A DNA stretch of 64,000 nt from Kondoa malvinella (GCA_039545315.1 BCIM01000003.1:938147-1002146), one strand, 5' to 3'. Numbered from the stretch's first letter, positions 50,199-61,789 are shown. Numbers and translations: made by a program. The notes: generated by a model from the sequence alone, not told the origin.

Positions 50199-50768
50199 TC
50201 AGATAGACTCTTGTTTCAGCCGCTTCTCAGTTCGCGCTTGCCTGGCTGCTCGTTTGAAGTCCAGCAAGAAGTTTCGGATCAGCAGGCTATCTCGCAAGCC
50301 TGTACTCCTTTCAGCGTTGCTCAGAACGCGATGGCCTGGAAGAAGACGTTTCTTGCTTGGTCGGAATTCAACCATTGTATCCAGCCATTGAACCTCTTCT
50401 GTCGCCGGCCATTGACTGCCCCGTTGCTCATCGATGACCGTCTCGTTTGTCCGACCTCTGCTCGCTGCTTTGCCATCCCATCGAATGATTACGAATCCTA
50501 ATTTAGATTTTGCTGATGACTCTGAAGCTGGAGCTGTTTCTGTTATTGAATTTGAAGCATGACGACTGCGATCTACTACAACTGGAGCCGCTGTTGGTGT
50601 TGTTTGATCGGGTGCTAGGCGAGCTGGGTCGAAATACAGGGAATAGAATTCTTCCTCGATTGGTCTAGTTTCTGCCTGATACCCGATCTGCACAGGCGTT
50701 TGAGGCGTCCAAGTCCCCGCATGGGTGATTTCTAGCGCGATTTGGAAAAGGTTGCCTGATACGAACAT
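50199..50768 (-). CDS. Unrecognised 189-residue protein, left-arm copy
   Basis: Single long frame MFVSGNLFQIALEITHAGTW...RTEKRLKQESI, identical to the right-arm copy at 60644-61213. It has a Ser/Thr/Pro-rich middle and a basic C-terminal helix (FLLDFKRAARQARTEKRLKQ). A splice acceptor (TATAG) lies just 5' of the ATG, so an upstream exon is possible. No family recognised. It diverges from the DUF1275 gene. Confidence 0.5.
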   Translation of the reverse strand: MFVSGNLFQIALEITHAGTWTPQTPVQIGYQAETRPIEEEFYSLYFDPARLAPDQTTPTAAPVVVDRSRHASNSITETAPASESSAKSKLGFVIIRWDGKAASRGRTNETVIDEQRGSQWPATEEVQWLDTMVEFRPSKKRLLPGHRVLSNAERSTGLRDSLLIRNFLLDFKRAARQARTEKRLKQESI

Positions 50769-50970
50769 TCAATCTATACCAGCGCATGTCAGCCAAGCGC
50801 TCCTTCAACTGCCGAACGACAACTCACTTGCAGTAATTCGAGAACAGAATGGTCGTGAGAAGCAGGTCTGACTGTTACTGGAAGAATGATTGAAAATGGC
50901 CAAGGCTTATGTCACTGCTGAGCTGACGCGTAATAAAGTATGCCTGGCCCATCTTTTGCTCACACCGCGA

Positions 50971-52020
50971 ATGCTTTCTTCACCAAGCGCCTTGGAGAGC
51001 CAGCCTTTACTCCCTAATGCTCAGCGTGGATTCTGGGACTGCGCAGTGTGTGAGGATTTCCCAAATGATCCACTTCTACCAGCGCTCATTGGGCTCAGAT
51101 CCACACTCTTGCTTGCCAGCGCTATGTCTGATGTCCATTGTTACTGGCATCACAAGTTTTGTGGCATTTCGTGAGACAGGCGTCTGGAACGGCGTAAATC
51201 TCTCGACCTGCTCTTTTGCTTGAAGCTGCTCAAAACCCTGCGCGACTACAGTTTCTGACTGGATCTACACTTCAATCCTTTGCGAGTATCACGAAGAATG
51301 GAAGCTTGGTTCCTGCAGACTACGATCGAGCACTTTCAATTCTGCTTTTCGGGGTTGGTTGCTCGATTGGTGGCATAACGTGTCGACATGTGGGCGGGCC
51401 GACTCGCAGAGGTCTGGTTACCCGGTCACTCATCTCAGCCTTCGCTATTCTCTGTGCCGCAATCAGTCTCTTTGCAAGTCAAGCTGAAAACACTAATTGG
51501 AATTCCATAGGTGGTCAATTGTGAGCCTTCAACTGTTTGACGGTGTTGGCTCACCAGCTGAAAAGCCCAAAAACAAAAGCTCCTTAGCTGCCTTGTCAAT
51601 GTCGGCTGGTCTTCAAGCTATTGATGGTCTTCTGCTCGACACGTACTTCCAGTGAGGCTCTAACAGGTCATTCGAACGTCCGCTAATGCTGCTCTCCGCC
51701 GGCAGAACGACCGTGGTGCAAACCAATGTTTGGATTGGCCTCTTTACTACTCCGTAAGTGAAGACTCCTTAGCCAAATTTGTACTCTACTCATTGCAGAG
51801 AAGACTACATAAGCTGGCAAGGTTTCGCTACACCCCCGAACGAGATATGCGCATCTTTTCTCTGCTCTTCCTTGGACTCGGCGCAGTCTCAGCTCAGTGG
51901 ATTCTAAATTGTGACAATACTCTACACGGTCAAGCAGGCACGCTCTTTCTCGCGGCAATTTGCAAGATTCTTGTCAGTGCAAGCTGGCTGGTAGTGCGAG
52001 ACGATAAAGATGTTGGATGA
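50971..52020 (+). CDS. DUF1275 (YoaK-like) membrane protein, left-arm copy
   Basis: Multi-pass membrane protein. Exons: MLSSPSALESQPLLPNAQRGFWDCA|RSLGSDPHSCLPALCLMSIVTGITSFVAFRETGVWNG|FLTGSTLQSFASITKNG...RALSILLFGVGCSIGGITCRHVGGPTRRGL...AILCAAISLFASQAE|...SSLAALSMSAGLQAIDG|...RTTVVQTNVWIGLFTTP|KFVLYSLQRRLHKL...MRIFSLLFLGLGAVSAQWIL, ending WLVVRDDKDVG. TGSTL, the GGPTRRG turn, LSMSAGLQA and TTVVQTNVW line up with the DUF1275 motifs TGNT, GPRRR, ALQ-G-Q and TTVVLTSVY. Predicted about six membrane segments. Function of the family is unknown. The family call is from memory of motif order. Confidence 0.7.
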
Positions 52021-52263
52021 AACCTGCTCATTTCAGCTTGTGTGTGCAAATCCTTCGAGATGTCGATAATGTTGCAAATTTCTACCTCTGGCTCCGCTTA
52101 GACAGCATTATGCGCAGTACGCCGCGTGAAATTTACTTCCTTGCGGACAAAGTCGCGGTGATTTGGTCATGCACTTGGTGATCGCTAAAGCTCTTTCGTC
52201 TTCAGCTCTTTCTTCCTCTCCACTCTATCAAGCACTCCACAAGCACCCTAAACTCATACAATT

Positions 52264-52964
52264 ATGCCCGAACGAATGCAAGGGGCCCTTCACATGGCGC
52301 ATGCGACTAGCGAAAGTGAGCGAACCAACTCGCTTTACCATTGTCAATGCTAACCGACTTCTTCAGTTGTCCGCGCTTCAGTTAATAATATCCTCTTGGA
52401 TCTCCCTGTAAGTCTGTCTTCAGCTACTGCTTGTCCAGTTTCTTAAATCGAACTTGCAGGCTGCGCTCGTCAAGAACTACGAGGCTGATCCATCTGCTCA
52501 CGCGCACAATGCGGCCCTACTGGTCGCCGGCAAACAAGAACTCTCACGATCTATGCACGAAATCCGTGGCGACACAGTAGCGGTTGAAGCTATGCCTCGT
52601 TTGTTAGCCTTCGGCGGCAATTTGCCAGAAGCGCAGGTGCAGGAGATTACACGCGTCCAAGAGATATGCGCTGCCGGTCAGTGCTTCTTCAATCTTACTG
52701 AATATCCAATTTGACCTCTTATTGATTTTGACAGCTGAGCAACTTCGCTTGAACATCAATGCGACTATCGATCACTTTTGTCATGGACTCTCCCTGCACA
52801 CCTGTCCACCTGAGTCTCACACTACTGAAGCGGAAGTCGAAGAGAAGAAGACAAACGAGGAGCCTTGGATGGAAGACATTGTTATCATGAATGAGAACAG
52901 CAAAGTGGAAGAGGCGGCCGATACTGACGCTTCACTGGAGCGTGTTGGACGCCACCATCTATGA
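52264..52964 (+). CDS. Small helical protein of the same unrecognised family, spacer copy C
   Basis: Exons 52264-52315, 52367-52407 (41 nt), 52460-52676 and 52735-52964; phases 1, 0, 1; 179 residues. MPERMQGALHMAHATSE|IVRASVNNILLDLP|AALVKNYEADPSAHAHNAAL...GKQELSRSMHEI...ITRVQEICAA|AEQLRLNINATIDHFCHGLS plus an acidic tail (EAEVEEKKTNEEPWMED). It shares exon sizes, phases and the MAHAT, AEQLRLxxNxTID motifs with copies A and B but is clearly diverged from them, so it is an older paralogue. Confidence 0.65.
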
Positions 52965-53564
52965 GTATCTAGGGGCTTATACGGCAGTTTGCTGTCGACT
53001 GCTATTCTTGAAATTAAATCGCACGACCTGTCAGGCTGCTTGTTCCCTCAATTCTCTCATCTGATGGTCTTTGCCTTTTGCTATATTGACTGGAAATATC
53101 ACTCATATCCACTCAGACTTGATCAGCTTCTGCCATGACCAAATGCGAAAACGATGCCCGAATTTCCGGGACGCCCTTGCCTTCTCTTGCTCCTTGTATT
53201 AGGTCAGCAGGGACGTCGTATTGATTCATCCTAGAAGGACGCATCTTTCTTGCTCTAACCTTGGCTCTCAATCATCTCTCTTTCGCGATTCCTTTAATCA
53301 TGACAGGTGCTTCCGCTTCAGAAGAGCAAGGAATGCCCGAGCATCATCAAAGTATGTACTCTGGCAGTTGTGCTCACTACACGACTCTTTCTGACGCTGG
53401 CGGGTAGTCAGACACAGATCAGCAAGCCACGGTGATTCAATCAGATACTCGAAGAGTGTCTGTGATGGTTCGAGTGTCTGTGATGGGAAGAATGAGGAGA
53501 AAGAAGATTGCATTGTTTTCCACTAACGACGGAGAGACCGTGTTGGAATACTGATCCCTGGCTT
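52965..53564. other. Spacer region with a doubtful small ORF and a short duplication
   Basis: Follows copy C. A two-exon frame from ATG 53300 (MTGASASEEQGMPEHHQ, donor GTATGT) can be read to a TAA near 53526, but support is weak. TCGA(A)GAGTGTCTGTGATGG is directly repeated at about 53450-53485. Not called as a gene. Confidence 0.35.
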
Positions 53565-55200
53565 CTAGTGCAGTGCGCCTGAAGTAAAAGGCTCCGCTTG
53601 AACCTGGCTTGCCTGAACGCCCATACCAAGCAATTGAGCCCTTCGCTCCGTCATGAAAGAAGGAGGGCAACAGATGTAATATCGCGTGTTTTTGTCGGCG
53701 AGATGCAGACTGCAATGCGGCTTGTTTGAAGAGCTGGATGCTTACAGGCTGCGAGCTTCTCCCAAATCCATTTGACCACTTTGACATGGTCCAGACTTAC
53801 ACACAGGAGCCAAATCAGAATACCAAGTATGCTGCTTTACTTGAGGATGCTCGCGTATCAAATGCAAGACTTCGCGTCGCTCATAGTGATCAGCTTGAGC
53901 TCGTGTACCATGGAGCCAGGTGATTGGAGCAGTTTCACTTTGCTTGGTCTTGGTCTGAAGCATTGCGTAGAGAGGAGTGGCTCCAATGCCACCAGAGATG
54001 AGACTGTATGATTGTCGTCAACGAATGTATAGTATTCACTTCAAGAGGCTCACACTAGGGGAGAGTCAGGCGGTCCGGCCAAAATAAAGCTTCCAAAAGG
54101 TGCAGATACTTGGATAACATCGCCATTCTGGATGACTCCATGTAAGATGTTGGAAACAGCACCAGGATGAGTTACGCGAGTAGATGCTGTGCTGCATAGG
54201 TCCCCCTTATTCGCGATGTCGCAATCGCTGTCGCGTCGGACGGAGATTCTGAAATGGTCCTCTGAAGCGGCTTCAGACAAGGAGTAGTGACGGGTCTGAG
54301 CGTAGCCAAGCTCTTTTACAAAGACAGAGACTGAAACGAACTCTGCGAAGAGAGTCAGCCTGCGGAAACGCTCGAATGACTGATGGTTGCGTACGTCCAG
54401 CTGCGTATTGAGGAAGTGGCACCATTGTTTTGTCGGTAGGCACAAGGAAGAAGGAGGTGATGTGGTCAGTCTCGACCGTCTTGTCGACGAAAAAGCCTCG
54501 CGTGCCTTTCCAAGCGGCCCGACGAAGTAGCGCTGTGCAGAAGAGGATGGTTAGTTGAACACCGACGGATGATATTCACTGCAAGGCAGCGACTCACAGG
54601 CTTCAGCTTCAATGAAAATGTAGGCCAATTGCCAGTAGGCAGCCGTCTATGCGATTTCCACTGCTGCAGGCAACGCTCCGAGAACTACAAAAGTGTCAGC
54701 GTTCGAGTTCCAAATGCATATAATGTACAACAAACCTTCAACTATGGCTGCCGTCAGGTAGTACCCAACGAGAGCGTATTGTTCAGAAGTGATGGGCAGC
54801 GAAGCATGCTTTTCACTGATGCGAAGGATCTAGGACCAGGCATAAGCGACGTGCGTGAAAGTAAGACCGGCCGGTGATTACAGTAGGCAGCAGCACTTCG
54901 AGATTGTCGATATGCTGGGCATATGACAGGACAGAAGCGGCGAGTGCTTTAGCTTGCCGACCACTGGCCATAAAAAGATGGGCGTCAGTGATCAAGAGCG
55001 GAAGACATGTGAACAGCTGCCTGACTTTACTTGTGAAGCATGATTTAACCTACTGAGCAATTCAGGATTATCGCCAATTCTGTTGTGATAAATCAAGGCG
55101 GTGATGCGAGGGCCATGTTCAATGAGAGCGGGAGCTAAAGACTTGATGATGTTTTGCTGGGCGGTCGTGAGCTGATCCGGCTTGGGTGGAAGTCATGCGG
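53565..55200 (-). CDS. Flavohemoglobin (nitric oxide dioxygenase), start unclear
   Basis: Converts NO to nitrate using O2, heme, FAD and NAD(P)H. Globin part: TAQQNIIKSLAPALIEHGPRITALIYHNRIGDNPELLSRLNHASQ, then RQAKALAASVLSYAQHIDNLEVLLPT, ILRISEKHASLPITSEQYALVGYYL (proximal His in EKHASL; B10 Tyr in ALIYHN). Reductase part: WKGTRGFFVDKTVETDHITSFFL, LPQYAAGQ|FVSVSVFVKELGYAQTRHYSLSEA (RxYSLS flavin motif), HPGAVSNILHG, VIQVSAPFGSFIL, SLISGGIGATPLYAML, ITWLHGTRAQ, and YYICCPPSFMTERRAQLLGMG. Introns throughout; stop 53565-53567. The globin frame has no in-frame ATG: a stop (TGA) precedes it where two out-of-frame ATGACTTCC copies lie, so a 1-bp error or frameshift near 55190 is likely. Confidence 0.85.
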
Positions 55201-55832
55201 AAGTCATGATTGTGTGAATTGAGGAGGGGATGAGTTCGGTAAAAGCAGCGAGCCGATTGAAAACAAGCAAAATGCAGACTTGATGCCTTTCCGGCCTGTT
55301 GACCATGACAGCATGCTGCTTTCCTCTCGAGCTCGTGTCACATGCCAAGAGAAGGAAGAACAGGGCGAGAAGAGCGTGACCAAATCATCTCGCACCAAAA
55401 TCTTCCGCGAGATCAAGCCCTTCAACTGAATGGTACGACAGAAGCGCAGTGCACCCTTTAATGCAATGCATTAGCCTGCGCGCTCGCAAACGTTTGCGTT
55501 GAACTTGGTTGCTCAGATATGCTCGCCCGTGCTAGCGCGCTCGTTGCACAAAGGGGCAACAGAACTTTATCGCAGCCTGCAGGTGATTGCGCTCCTGGAT
55601 CTCAAAAACACCTTGCATAAATTGACTGTCACTGGAAAACAAGTTAATTTCAGACATTTGCAATATCGCTCTATACACAGTTGATCTTGCCAAACAGACA
55701 CTCCGCAAATACTCCGCATCACTAGTCGCACCAATCGAATCTTCCCCTGCATACTATAGCAGATCTTGCTTGCTGTTGCTGTATTCGATTATCGACAAGC
55801 TGGTTGATGTGCGTTCGGAGACCTTGTGCTGC
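55201..55832. other. Intergenic region 5' of flavohemoglobin
   Basis: About 630 bases between the flavohemoglobin start region and the 3' end of family copy D. No supported gene. Confidence 0.4.
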
Positions 55833-56192
55833 TCATGTTGTAGCATTGAGCAATAACCTCATGCTACGGGACAAAACTTTAGACTGACAGAGTTCTCGAA
55901 TTAGTCTGAAGTCCTCTGCCTTGTGTTGAATGGCTTCATTGAGGCTAGGACGCTTCGCTAGACGAGCAGCTGTGAGCTGATAGAGACCGACTGTCAATGC
56001 TGCCTTGGCCTGATTGACATAGATCGAAGCGCTTTCGCCGACATCTAAAGCAGGATCTTCGAGCATTTCATTGACAGATCCTTTGATGACTGTACACGCA
56101 GATAGGTGTTTAGAAAGATGACATGGCGTTGATGAGACGAGTTGGAACCTACTGTGGGCCATTGCTATGCTGACACGTTCAGCGGCTGACAT
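55833..56192 (-). CDS. Small helical protein of the same family, spacer copy D (short form)
   Basis: Exon 1 MSAAERVSIAMAH, a phase-1 intron (GTAGGT..GTACAG), then one exon: IIKGSVNEMLEDPALDVGES...QAKAALTVGLYQLTAARLAKRP...FRLIRELCQ...SMRLLLNATT. The first intron matches copies A-C in phase and in the flanking (I/V)(K/R)xS(V/I)N motif, but introns 2 and 3 are absent and the C-terminus stops at the NATT that matches NATID in copy C. Either a shortened, partly intron-less member or a decaying one. About 98 residues. Confidence 0.5.
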   Translation of the reverse strand: MSAAERVSIAMAHSRFQLVSSTPCHLSKHLSACTVIKGSVNEMLEDPALDVGESASIYVNQAKAALTVGLYQLTAARLAKRPSLNEAIQHKAEDFRLIRELCQSKVLSRSMRLLLNATT

Positions 56193-56538
56193 GGACTTTA
56201 GAAATATGTATGAGTGACTGTGAACAAAGCCCAGCAAAGCTATGGCATCGATAACCCAATATGCCATGACACAAGATTGTAAGGGCTTAAGCGGCAATGA
56301 GTGGAGGGCAAAGCCGCGACGCATTCTTGCTTCAATACAAGATCAATAGAGGACATGCAGCGAAGCGCAAGGCTGCAGCTAAATCTCTCGAGACAATCTT
56401 GAGAGGAGACAAACATGACCGACAGAGGAAAAGCCAACAAGACAGTTTCACATGAGAGAAATCGGTACAACACAAGCAGACATTGAGATGAGTACAACGC
56501 GAAAAGGGATCAAGGTTCTTGAGTCGAGCGCAGCCTCT

Positions 56539-57793
56539 TCAGAACGCGATAGAGTCGACCATTTCTGCAGTCGAAAAACCCTCCGCCTGTCTCACGGTTT
56601 GAGCAGCGCTTTCGCTATCCCAGCAGCCTGACTCACCATGTGTATCTCTACTGGCCACATTGAGGAAGAGCGAGAATGCTTTGCGCGCTCTCCGTAGGCG
56701 TTTGAACAGGCATGAAGGGATTTGCTTTGACATCTGATAGACTCATGCCCATCCTGGTAGACCATTGTGAGCCAAGACAAGCACGCTACAACGTGAGAAG
56801 AGCTTACATGCCAAGATTCGCGACACCCATGTCTGAAGTCTATCTAAGATTAGCCAAGAGATGACAGCAGGTCAGACCAATGCTCACCACCAAGCCGGGA
56901 CTTAAGGCTATCGCTGTCAAAGCTGGCTCCTCGTAGTGAATCTTGCGCGTCAGAAAATTGGCTCCCTACAGTACAGAGTTAGATGCTGGCGACTGAGTCG
57001 GCAACTGAGACGCACAGCTTTGGAGCATCCATAAGAGCCGACAGGATGATCGCCCATCATATTCGCTACCGCACCAGCGGCCGCGGAGCTGCAAGATTAA
57101 GTAAGTCCGACATAGAGAGCGACAGAATCACATATGAATAGCGTACATGAGGCAGAATTGAGCGACCGACGATCGACAAAGCAGGTGATGGGCTGATTGA
57201 TAAAGAACTAACGGCCCAAGAGTGTTCACCTCCCAAAGTCGTCTGATCTCGTTCAGGCTTGCGTTGTTCATAGAGCCGTTAGTATAGTGTATGCCAACCT
57301 GAGACGGTCCAATGTCTAGCTTGTTCTTGGTGCAGTCCGGACCAGACTTACATTCGCAACTGTTCAAGCAGAGAATGAGCAAACACATCCCACAGCGGAT
57401 GACACACAGAGGAAAGATGACACACTCACAATGTCAAGCTGACCTGCTTCGACTTCAATCTTTGCAATTGCAGCTGCGTGTTCTTCTTCCGAATCACTTG
57501 CCAATTGTAGAACGTGAAGTCGTTCAGGATATAGTCGAGCCAGAGCGCGAAGGTTTGATGCGGTCTTGTAGCTGCGAACTCCAGCAAAGACGACTGTTCG
57601 CTCTGAGTCTAAGCGCATGGACCTCTTTCGAGATTAAGCAGACTCACAGGTTTTGGATAGGTTGATGATCGCGTTGACCAGCTGCCATCCAATTCCACGA
57701 CCGAAGCAAAACGACATCAGAAGCGTGCGCGATGTTAGTACTGAGGTCGAGATGGACTCACCTAGCATCGGTGATCAGGTAGACAGTATGCAT
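56539..57793 (-). pseudogene. Short-chain dehydrogenase, probably damaged
   Basis: Start MHTVYLITDA at 57793, then (S)RGIGWQLVNAIINLSKT, TVVFAGVRSYKTASNLRALARLYPERLHVLQLASDSEEEHAAAIAKIEVEAGQLDIV, SLNEIRRLWEVNTLGPLVLYQSA, SAAAGAVANMMGDHPVGSYGCSKA (Ser and Y-x-x-x-K present), ANFLTRKIHYEEPALTAIALSPGLV, TSDMGVANLG. Two problems: the intron before (S)RGIG has GG where AG is expected (tttgcttcGG|T), and near the end the frame SLSDVKANPFMPVQTPTESAQSILAL must shift to reach NVASRDTHGESGCWDSES, a typical SDR tail; unshifted it stops at 56648. The TGxxxGxG Gly is Asp (TDAS). Sequence error is the alternative. The tyrosine-lysine core could still work. Confidence 0.55.
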
Positions 57794-58227
57794 GGTGAGC
57801 GATATGGCAAGATTTTCGCCGTCACGTAAGAAAGAGCCATGAAGCGGGGATCACAAAAAGCTGAGGTTATGCTTATAAATTTGTGAGTTGTGAAATTGGT
57901 CATAGCTCGAGTGTTTCAGAAGGAGAGGCTCGAGTGTTTCAGAACGAGAGGCAAGGACAACAGCGAGCATAGCGCCAGCACTGGCAAAGCGATTGCATTG
58001 ATTCTTGGATGCTTCTGAGCAAGTTGTTGCCACAATGTCGAAATGCAAGTCAGGCCTCTTCGCCTCTTGACGAGAGCCACTCAGTCTCACACGTCTAGTC
58101 ATCTGACCAAGAACTTTACGCGCAGCAGGGCCAAATCCCGTGTAAATGGAAGAACGCTGGCAAGCGATTAAGCGGATCGAAGCTGTTGTTTTGTCAGGTG
58201 ATGTGGGTATATACAGGTGTACAGGTG

Positions 58228-58497
58228 TCAGCAAGTTATCGTTGTGGTTCGGTATACGTTAACAATTCTAAGGGTTTGCTCCCTGTCTGACGTTTGGATG
58301 TCTGCCATCTGCTTAAGGAAATTGCTGGTGACCAATGTATTGTGCAAGTCAGCGCCGCTGTTTGAAGTGCCGGACGGATGTCCTTCACCAAGCAGTGCAG
58401 GGTTTGATCGAAAGTGCGTGAAGGAGTCGGACCATTCAAGCCCATCTGTTGCTTCCTCTATCTCACCTATGGTCATCATAGACGGCTCCCAACGCAT
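58228..58497 (-). CDS. Doubtful small ORF with TATA-like element
   Basis: An 89-residue frame (MRWEPSMMTIGEIEEATDGL..., acidic, unrecognised) starts at 58497. TATATATAAAA on the same strand (about 58527-58517) lies 20-30 bases before it, which would be close for a promoter unless translation starts at the later Met pair. Support is weak. Confidence 0.3.
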   Translation of the reverse strand: MRWEPSMMTIGEIEEATDGLEWSDSFTHFRSNPALLGEGHPSGTSNSGADLHNTLVTSNFLKQMADIQTSDREQTLRIVNVYRTTTITC

Positions 58498-59318
58498 GTG
58501 ATGAGGTTGCTGTTGCTTTTATATATATCGCCGAGCTTGGGCCTTCATCAAACGGGTCATATTCATTTTTCTGGGTCGGTTTGCATTCTGTTTAGCATTG
58601 CATGAGAGAGCTCCGAAGTTGACAGGGTCGAAGAATGAAGCATCGTCGGACGAGCACGTCGGTAGTTCTGGAAGACAACAAGAATCTTGCAATGGGAGCT
58701 TCTCGAAAGACAATAGCGTAGTCCCGTGGTATATGTTGCAGGCGAGCTGTGATATGTATTCTCGTTGCATTCCTGTGACCTCTGACCGCGCAATCAGCTG
58801 GAGGAAAGCTTGTAGGTAGCACCACTACGTACAGAGGTCTGATAGATGAGAGGACAAGAGCTGACTGAACAAGACAAGATGCGACAGACAAGACCTAGAC
58901 GCGCTGATACTAGGACAGCAGACTAGATGACCAAATATGAGTCCGAATGGCCGCGATGAAGCGCTGTTCGCGGTGAAGAATGGTTCGCTTGAAGACAGAG
59001 CTGTTGGACTGGCGAACTCTTGAACGGAACGAGTCGAGCTCGCATGCGGTTGCTCTTGAAAGACTTTTTGGCTTCTTGTTCTTGCGTCCTCTTCTCAGTG
59101 TGGCAAATCTCTGAGCGGCCAATCAGCTAGCCAGTACATAAAGTCCCTGCGCTCAGCAGGTGGCCAAGCGATGGATCTCTATTCTCCCTTTCGTCAGACC
59201 TTTATGTCATGCGCCGTCACCGAGTTCTTTGCCATTCTCTTCCCTTCTTTTCTCTCTACAGTCACACTGTGAAGAACATCCTCAGACGTTCTAGCCTGAC
59301 AATTACTCCAGTCACAAT
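58498..59318. other. Spacer region up to the right arm, no supported gene
   Basis: About 820 bases with several short overlapping frames on both strands and no recognisable motif. Confidence 0.4.
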
Positions 59319-59391
59319 AGCCAGAGGTAGAAATTTGCAACATTATCGACATCTCGAAGGATTTGCACACACAAGCTGAAATGAGCAGGTT

Positions 59392-60441
59392 TCATCCAAC
59401 ATCTTTATCGTCTCGCACTACCAGCCAGCTTGCACTGACAAGAATCTTGCAAATTGCCGCGAGAAAGAGCGTGCCTGCTTGACCGTGTAGAGTATTGTCA
59501 CAATTTAGAATCCACTGAGCTGAGACTGCGCCGAGTCCAAGGAAGAGCAGAGAAAAGATGCGCATATCTCGTTCGGGGGTGTAGCGAAACCTTGCCAGCT
59601 TATGTAGTCTTCTCTGCAATGAGTAGAGTACAAATTTGGCTAAGGAGTCTTCACTTACGGAGTAGTAAAGAGGCCAATCCAAACATTGGTTTGCACCACG
59701 GTCGTTCTGCCGGCGGAGAGCAGCATTAGCGGACGTTCGAATGACCTGTTAGAGCCTCACTGGAAGTACGTGTCGAGCAGAAGACCATCAATAGCTTGAA
59801 GACCAGCCGACATTGACAAGGCAGCTAAGGAGCTTTTGTTTTTGGGCTTTTCAGCTGGTGAGCCAACACCGTCAAACAGTTGAAGGCTCACAATTGACCA
59901 CCTATGGAATTCCAATTAGTGTTTTCAGCTTGACTTGCAAAGAGACTGATTGCGGCACAGAGAATAGCGAAGGCTGAGATGAGTGACCGGGTAACCAGAC
60001 CTCTGCGAGTCGGCCCGCCCACATGTCGACACGTTATGCCACCAATCGAGCAACCAACCCCGAAAAGCAGAATTGAAAGTGCTCGATCGTAGTCTGCAGG
60101 AACCAAGCTTCCATTCTTCGTGATACTCGCAAAGGATTGAAGTGTAGATCCAGTCAGAAACTGTAGTCGCGCAGGGTTTTGAGCAGCTTCAAGCAAAAGA
60201 GCAGGTCGAGAGATTTACGCCGTTCCAGACGCCTGTCTCACGAAATGCCACAAAACTTGTGATGCCAGTAACAATGGACATCAGACATAGCGCTGGCAAG
60301 CAAGAGTGTGGATCTGAGCCCAATGAGCGCTGGTAGAAGTGGATCATTTGGGAAATCCTCACACACTGCGCAGTCCCAGAATCCACGCTGAGCATTAGGG
60401 AGTAAAGGCTGGCTCTCCAAGGCGCTTGGTGAAGAAAGCAT
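59392..60441 (-). CDS. DUF1275 (YoaK-like) membrane protein, right-arm copy
   Basis: Mirror of 50971-52020, with identical reading frames; the domain evidence given there applies. No difference between the two copies was seen in the translated pieces. Confidence 0.7.
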
Positions 60442-60643
60442 TCGCGGTGTGAGCAAAAGATGGGCCAGGCATACTTTATTACGCGTCAGCTCAGCAGTGA
60501 CATAAGCCTTGGCCATTTTCAATCATTCTTCCAGTAACAGTCAGACCTGCTTCTCACGACCATTCTGTTCTCGAATTACTGCAAGTGAGTTGTCGTTCGG
60601 CAGTTGAAGGAGCGCTTGGCTGACATGCGCTGGTATAGATTGA

Positions 60644-61213
60644 ATGTTCGTATCAGGCAACCTTTTCCAAATCGCGCTAGAAATCACCCATGCGGGGACT
60701 TGGACGCCTCAAACGCCTGTGCAGATCGGGTATCAGGCAGAAACTAGACCAATCGAGGAAGAATTCTATTCCCTGTATTTCGACCCAGCTCGCCTAGCAC
60801 CCGATCAAACAACACCAACAGCGGCTCCAGTTGTAGTAGATCGCAGTCGTCATGCTTCAAATTCAATAACAGAAACAGCTCCAGCTTCAGAGTCATCAGC
60901 AAAATCTAAATTAGGATTCGTAATCATTCGATGGGATGGCAAAGCAGCGAGCAGAGGTCGGACAAACGAGACGGTCATCGATGAGCAACGGGGCAGTCAA
61001 TGGCCGGCGACAGAAGAGGTTCAATGGCTGGATACAATGGTTGAATTCCGACCAAGCAAGAAACGTCTTCTTCCAGGCCATCGCGTTCTGAGCAACGCTG
61101 AAAGGAGTACAGGCTTGCGAGATAGCCTGCTGATCCGAAACTTCTTGCTGGACTTCAAACGAGCAGCCAGGCAAGCGCGAACTGAGAAGCGGCTGAAACA
61201 AGAGTCTATCTGA
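60644..61213 (+). CDS. Unrecognised 189-residue protein, right-arm copy
   Basis: Translation identical to the left copy (50768-50199). Divergent from the DUF1275 gene, 202 bp between starts. Confidence 0.5.
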   Translation: MFVSGNLFQIALEITHAGTWTPQTPVQIGYQAETRPIEEEFYSLYFDPARLAPDQTTPTAAPVVVDRSRHASNSITETAPASESSAKSKLGFVIIRWDGKAASRGRTNETVIDEQRGSQWPATEEVQWLDTMVEFRPSKKRLLPGHRVLSNAERSTGLRDSLLIRNFLLDFKRAARQARTEKRLKQESI

Positions 61214-61789
61214 TGACTTTGAACTGGGCTGTTGTTGTGTGTAGATAGGATATCCGTTCAATGTATGTAAATCGTTATCGGTAGATCTTGTGAACACAGA
61301 TACGGGAGATTGCGTCCGCCGAAAGTAGCCAGGGAGAGCAATTACTACACAAGAAGCACAGCTCAAGCCACGCAAGAGAGCCAGTCAATACGGCAACGCT
61401 GTTGCACTGCACAAAATCGAGAAGTGCTTCCTTCTGCTCGCATCAACGACTCGAGTTTTGCTAATGGCTGCTCTGCTTTATCAAAGGATCGGATCTGATG
61501 CTGCTGGCCTTGAATCCCNATTGAAAAGAGGCAAGGGGGGAAACAAGTGGTGGCAGTCAAGTTCACAAAGCTCTCCTGCCTTATCGACATATCCGCTGGC
61601 GCACAACGTATTCCTCGACGACTCACGGCAGATGCTCTTGTCTCCTCGCAGTTGTTCATCTGCCCGTGCGATTCTTTCCGCGATTGCCTTTGGCATGACA
61701 AAATCTTGCTCCTTCTTGCTTGCTTCTCTCGTCTGACCATTCTCATCGTTGCTTACGCTCCTCAAACCACACCTCTTTGCCTCCATCAA
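61214..61789. other. Arm region without a supported gene (right)
   Basis: Mirror of 49623-50198; nothing recognised, one undetermined base at 61519. Confidence 0.4.

Larger units (their letters stand above)
47410..52093 (+). repeat. Left arm of a large inverted repeat
   Basis: The reverse complement of this arm recurs at 59319-64000. Positions pair as x+y=111412 across 52093-47900 and 111410 beyond a 2-bp difference near 47867-47880. Match checked at the inner border (GCCAGAGGTAGAAATTTGCAAC), at the window end (TGAGCCTCTCGAAAAGAACG), at all mirrored reading frames and at five ambiguous bases. The outer limit is unknown because the right arm leaves the window. Confidence 0.95.
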
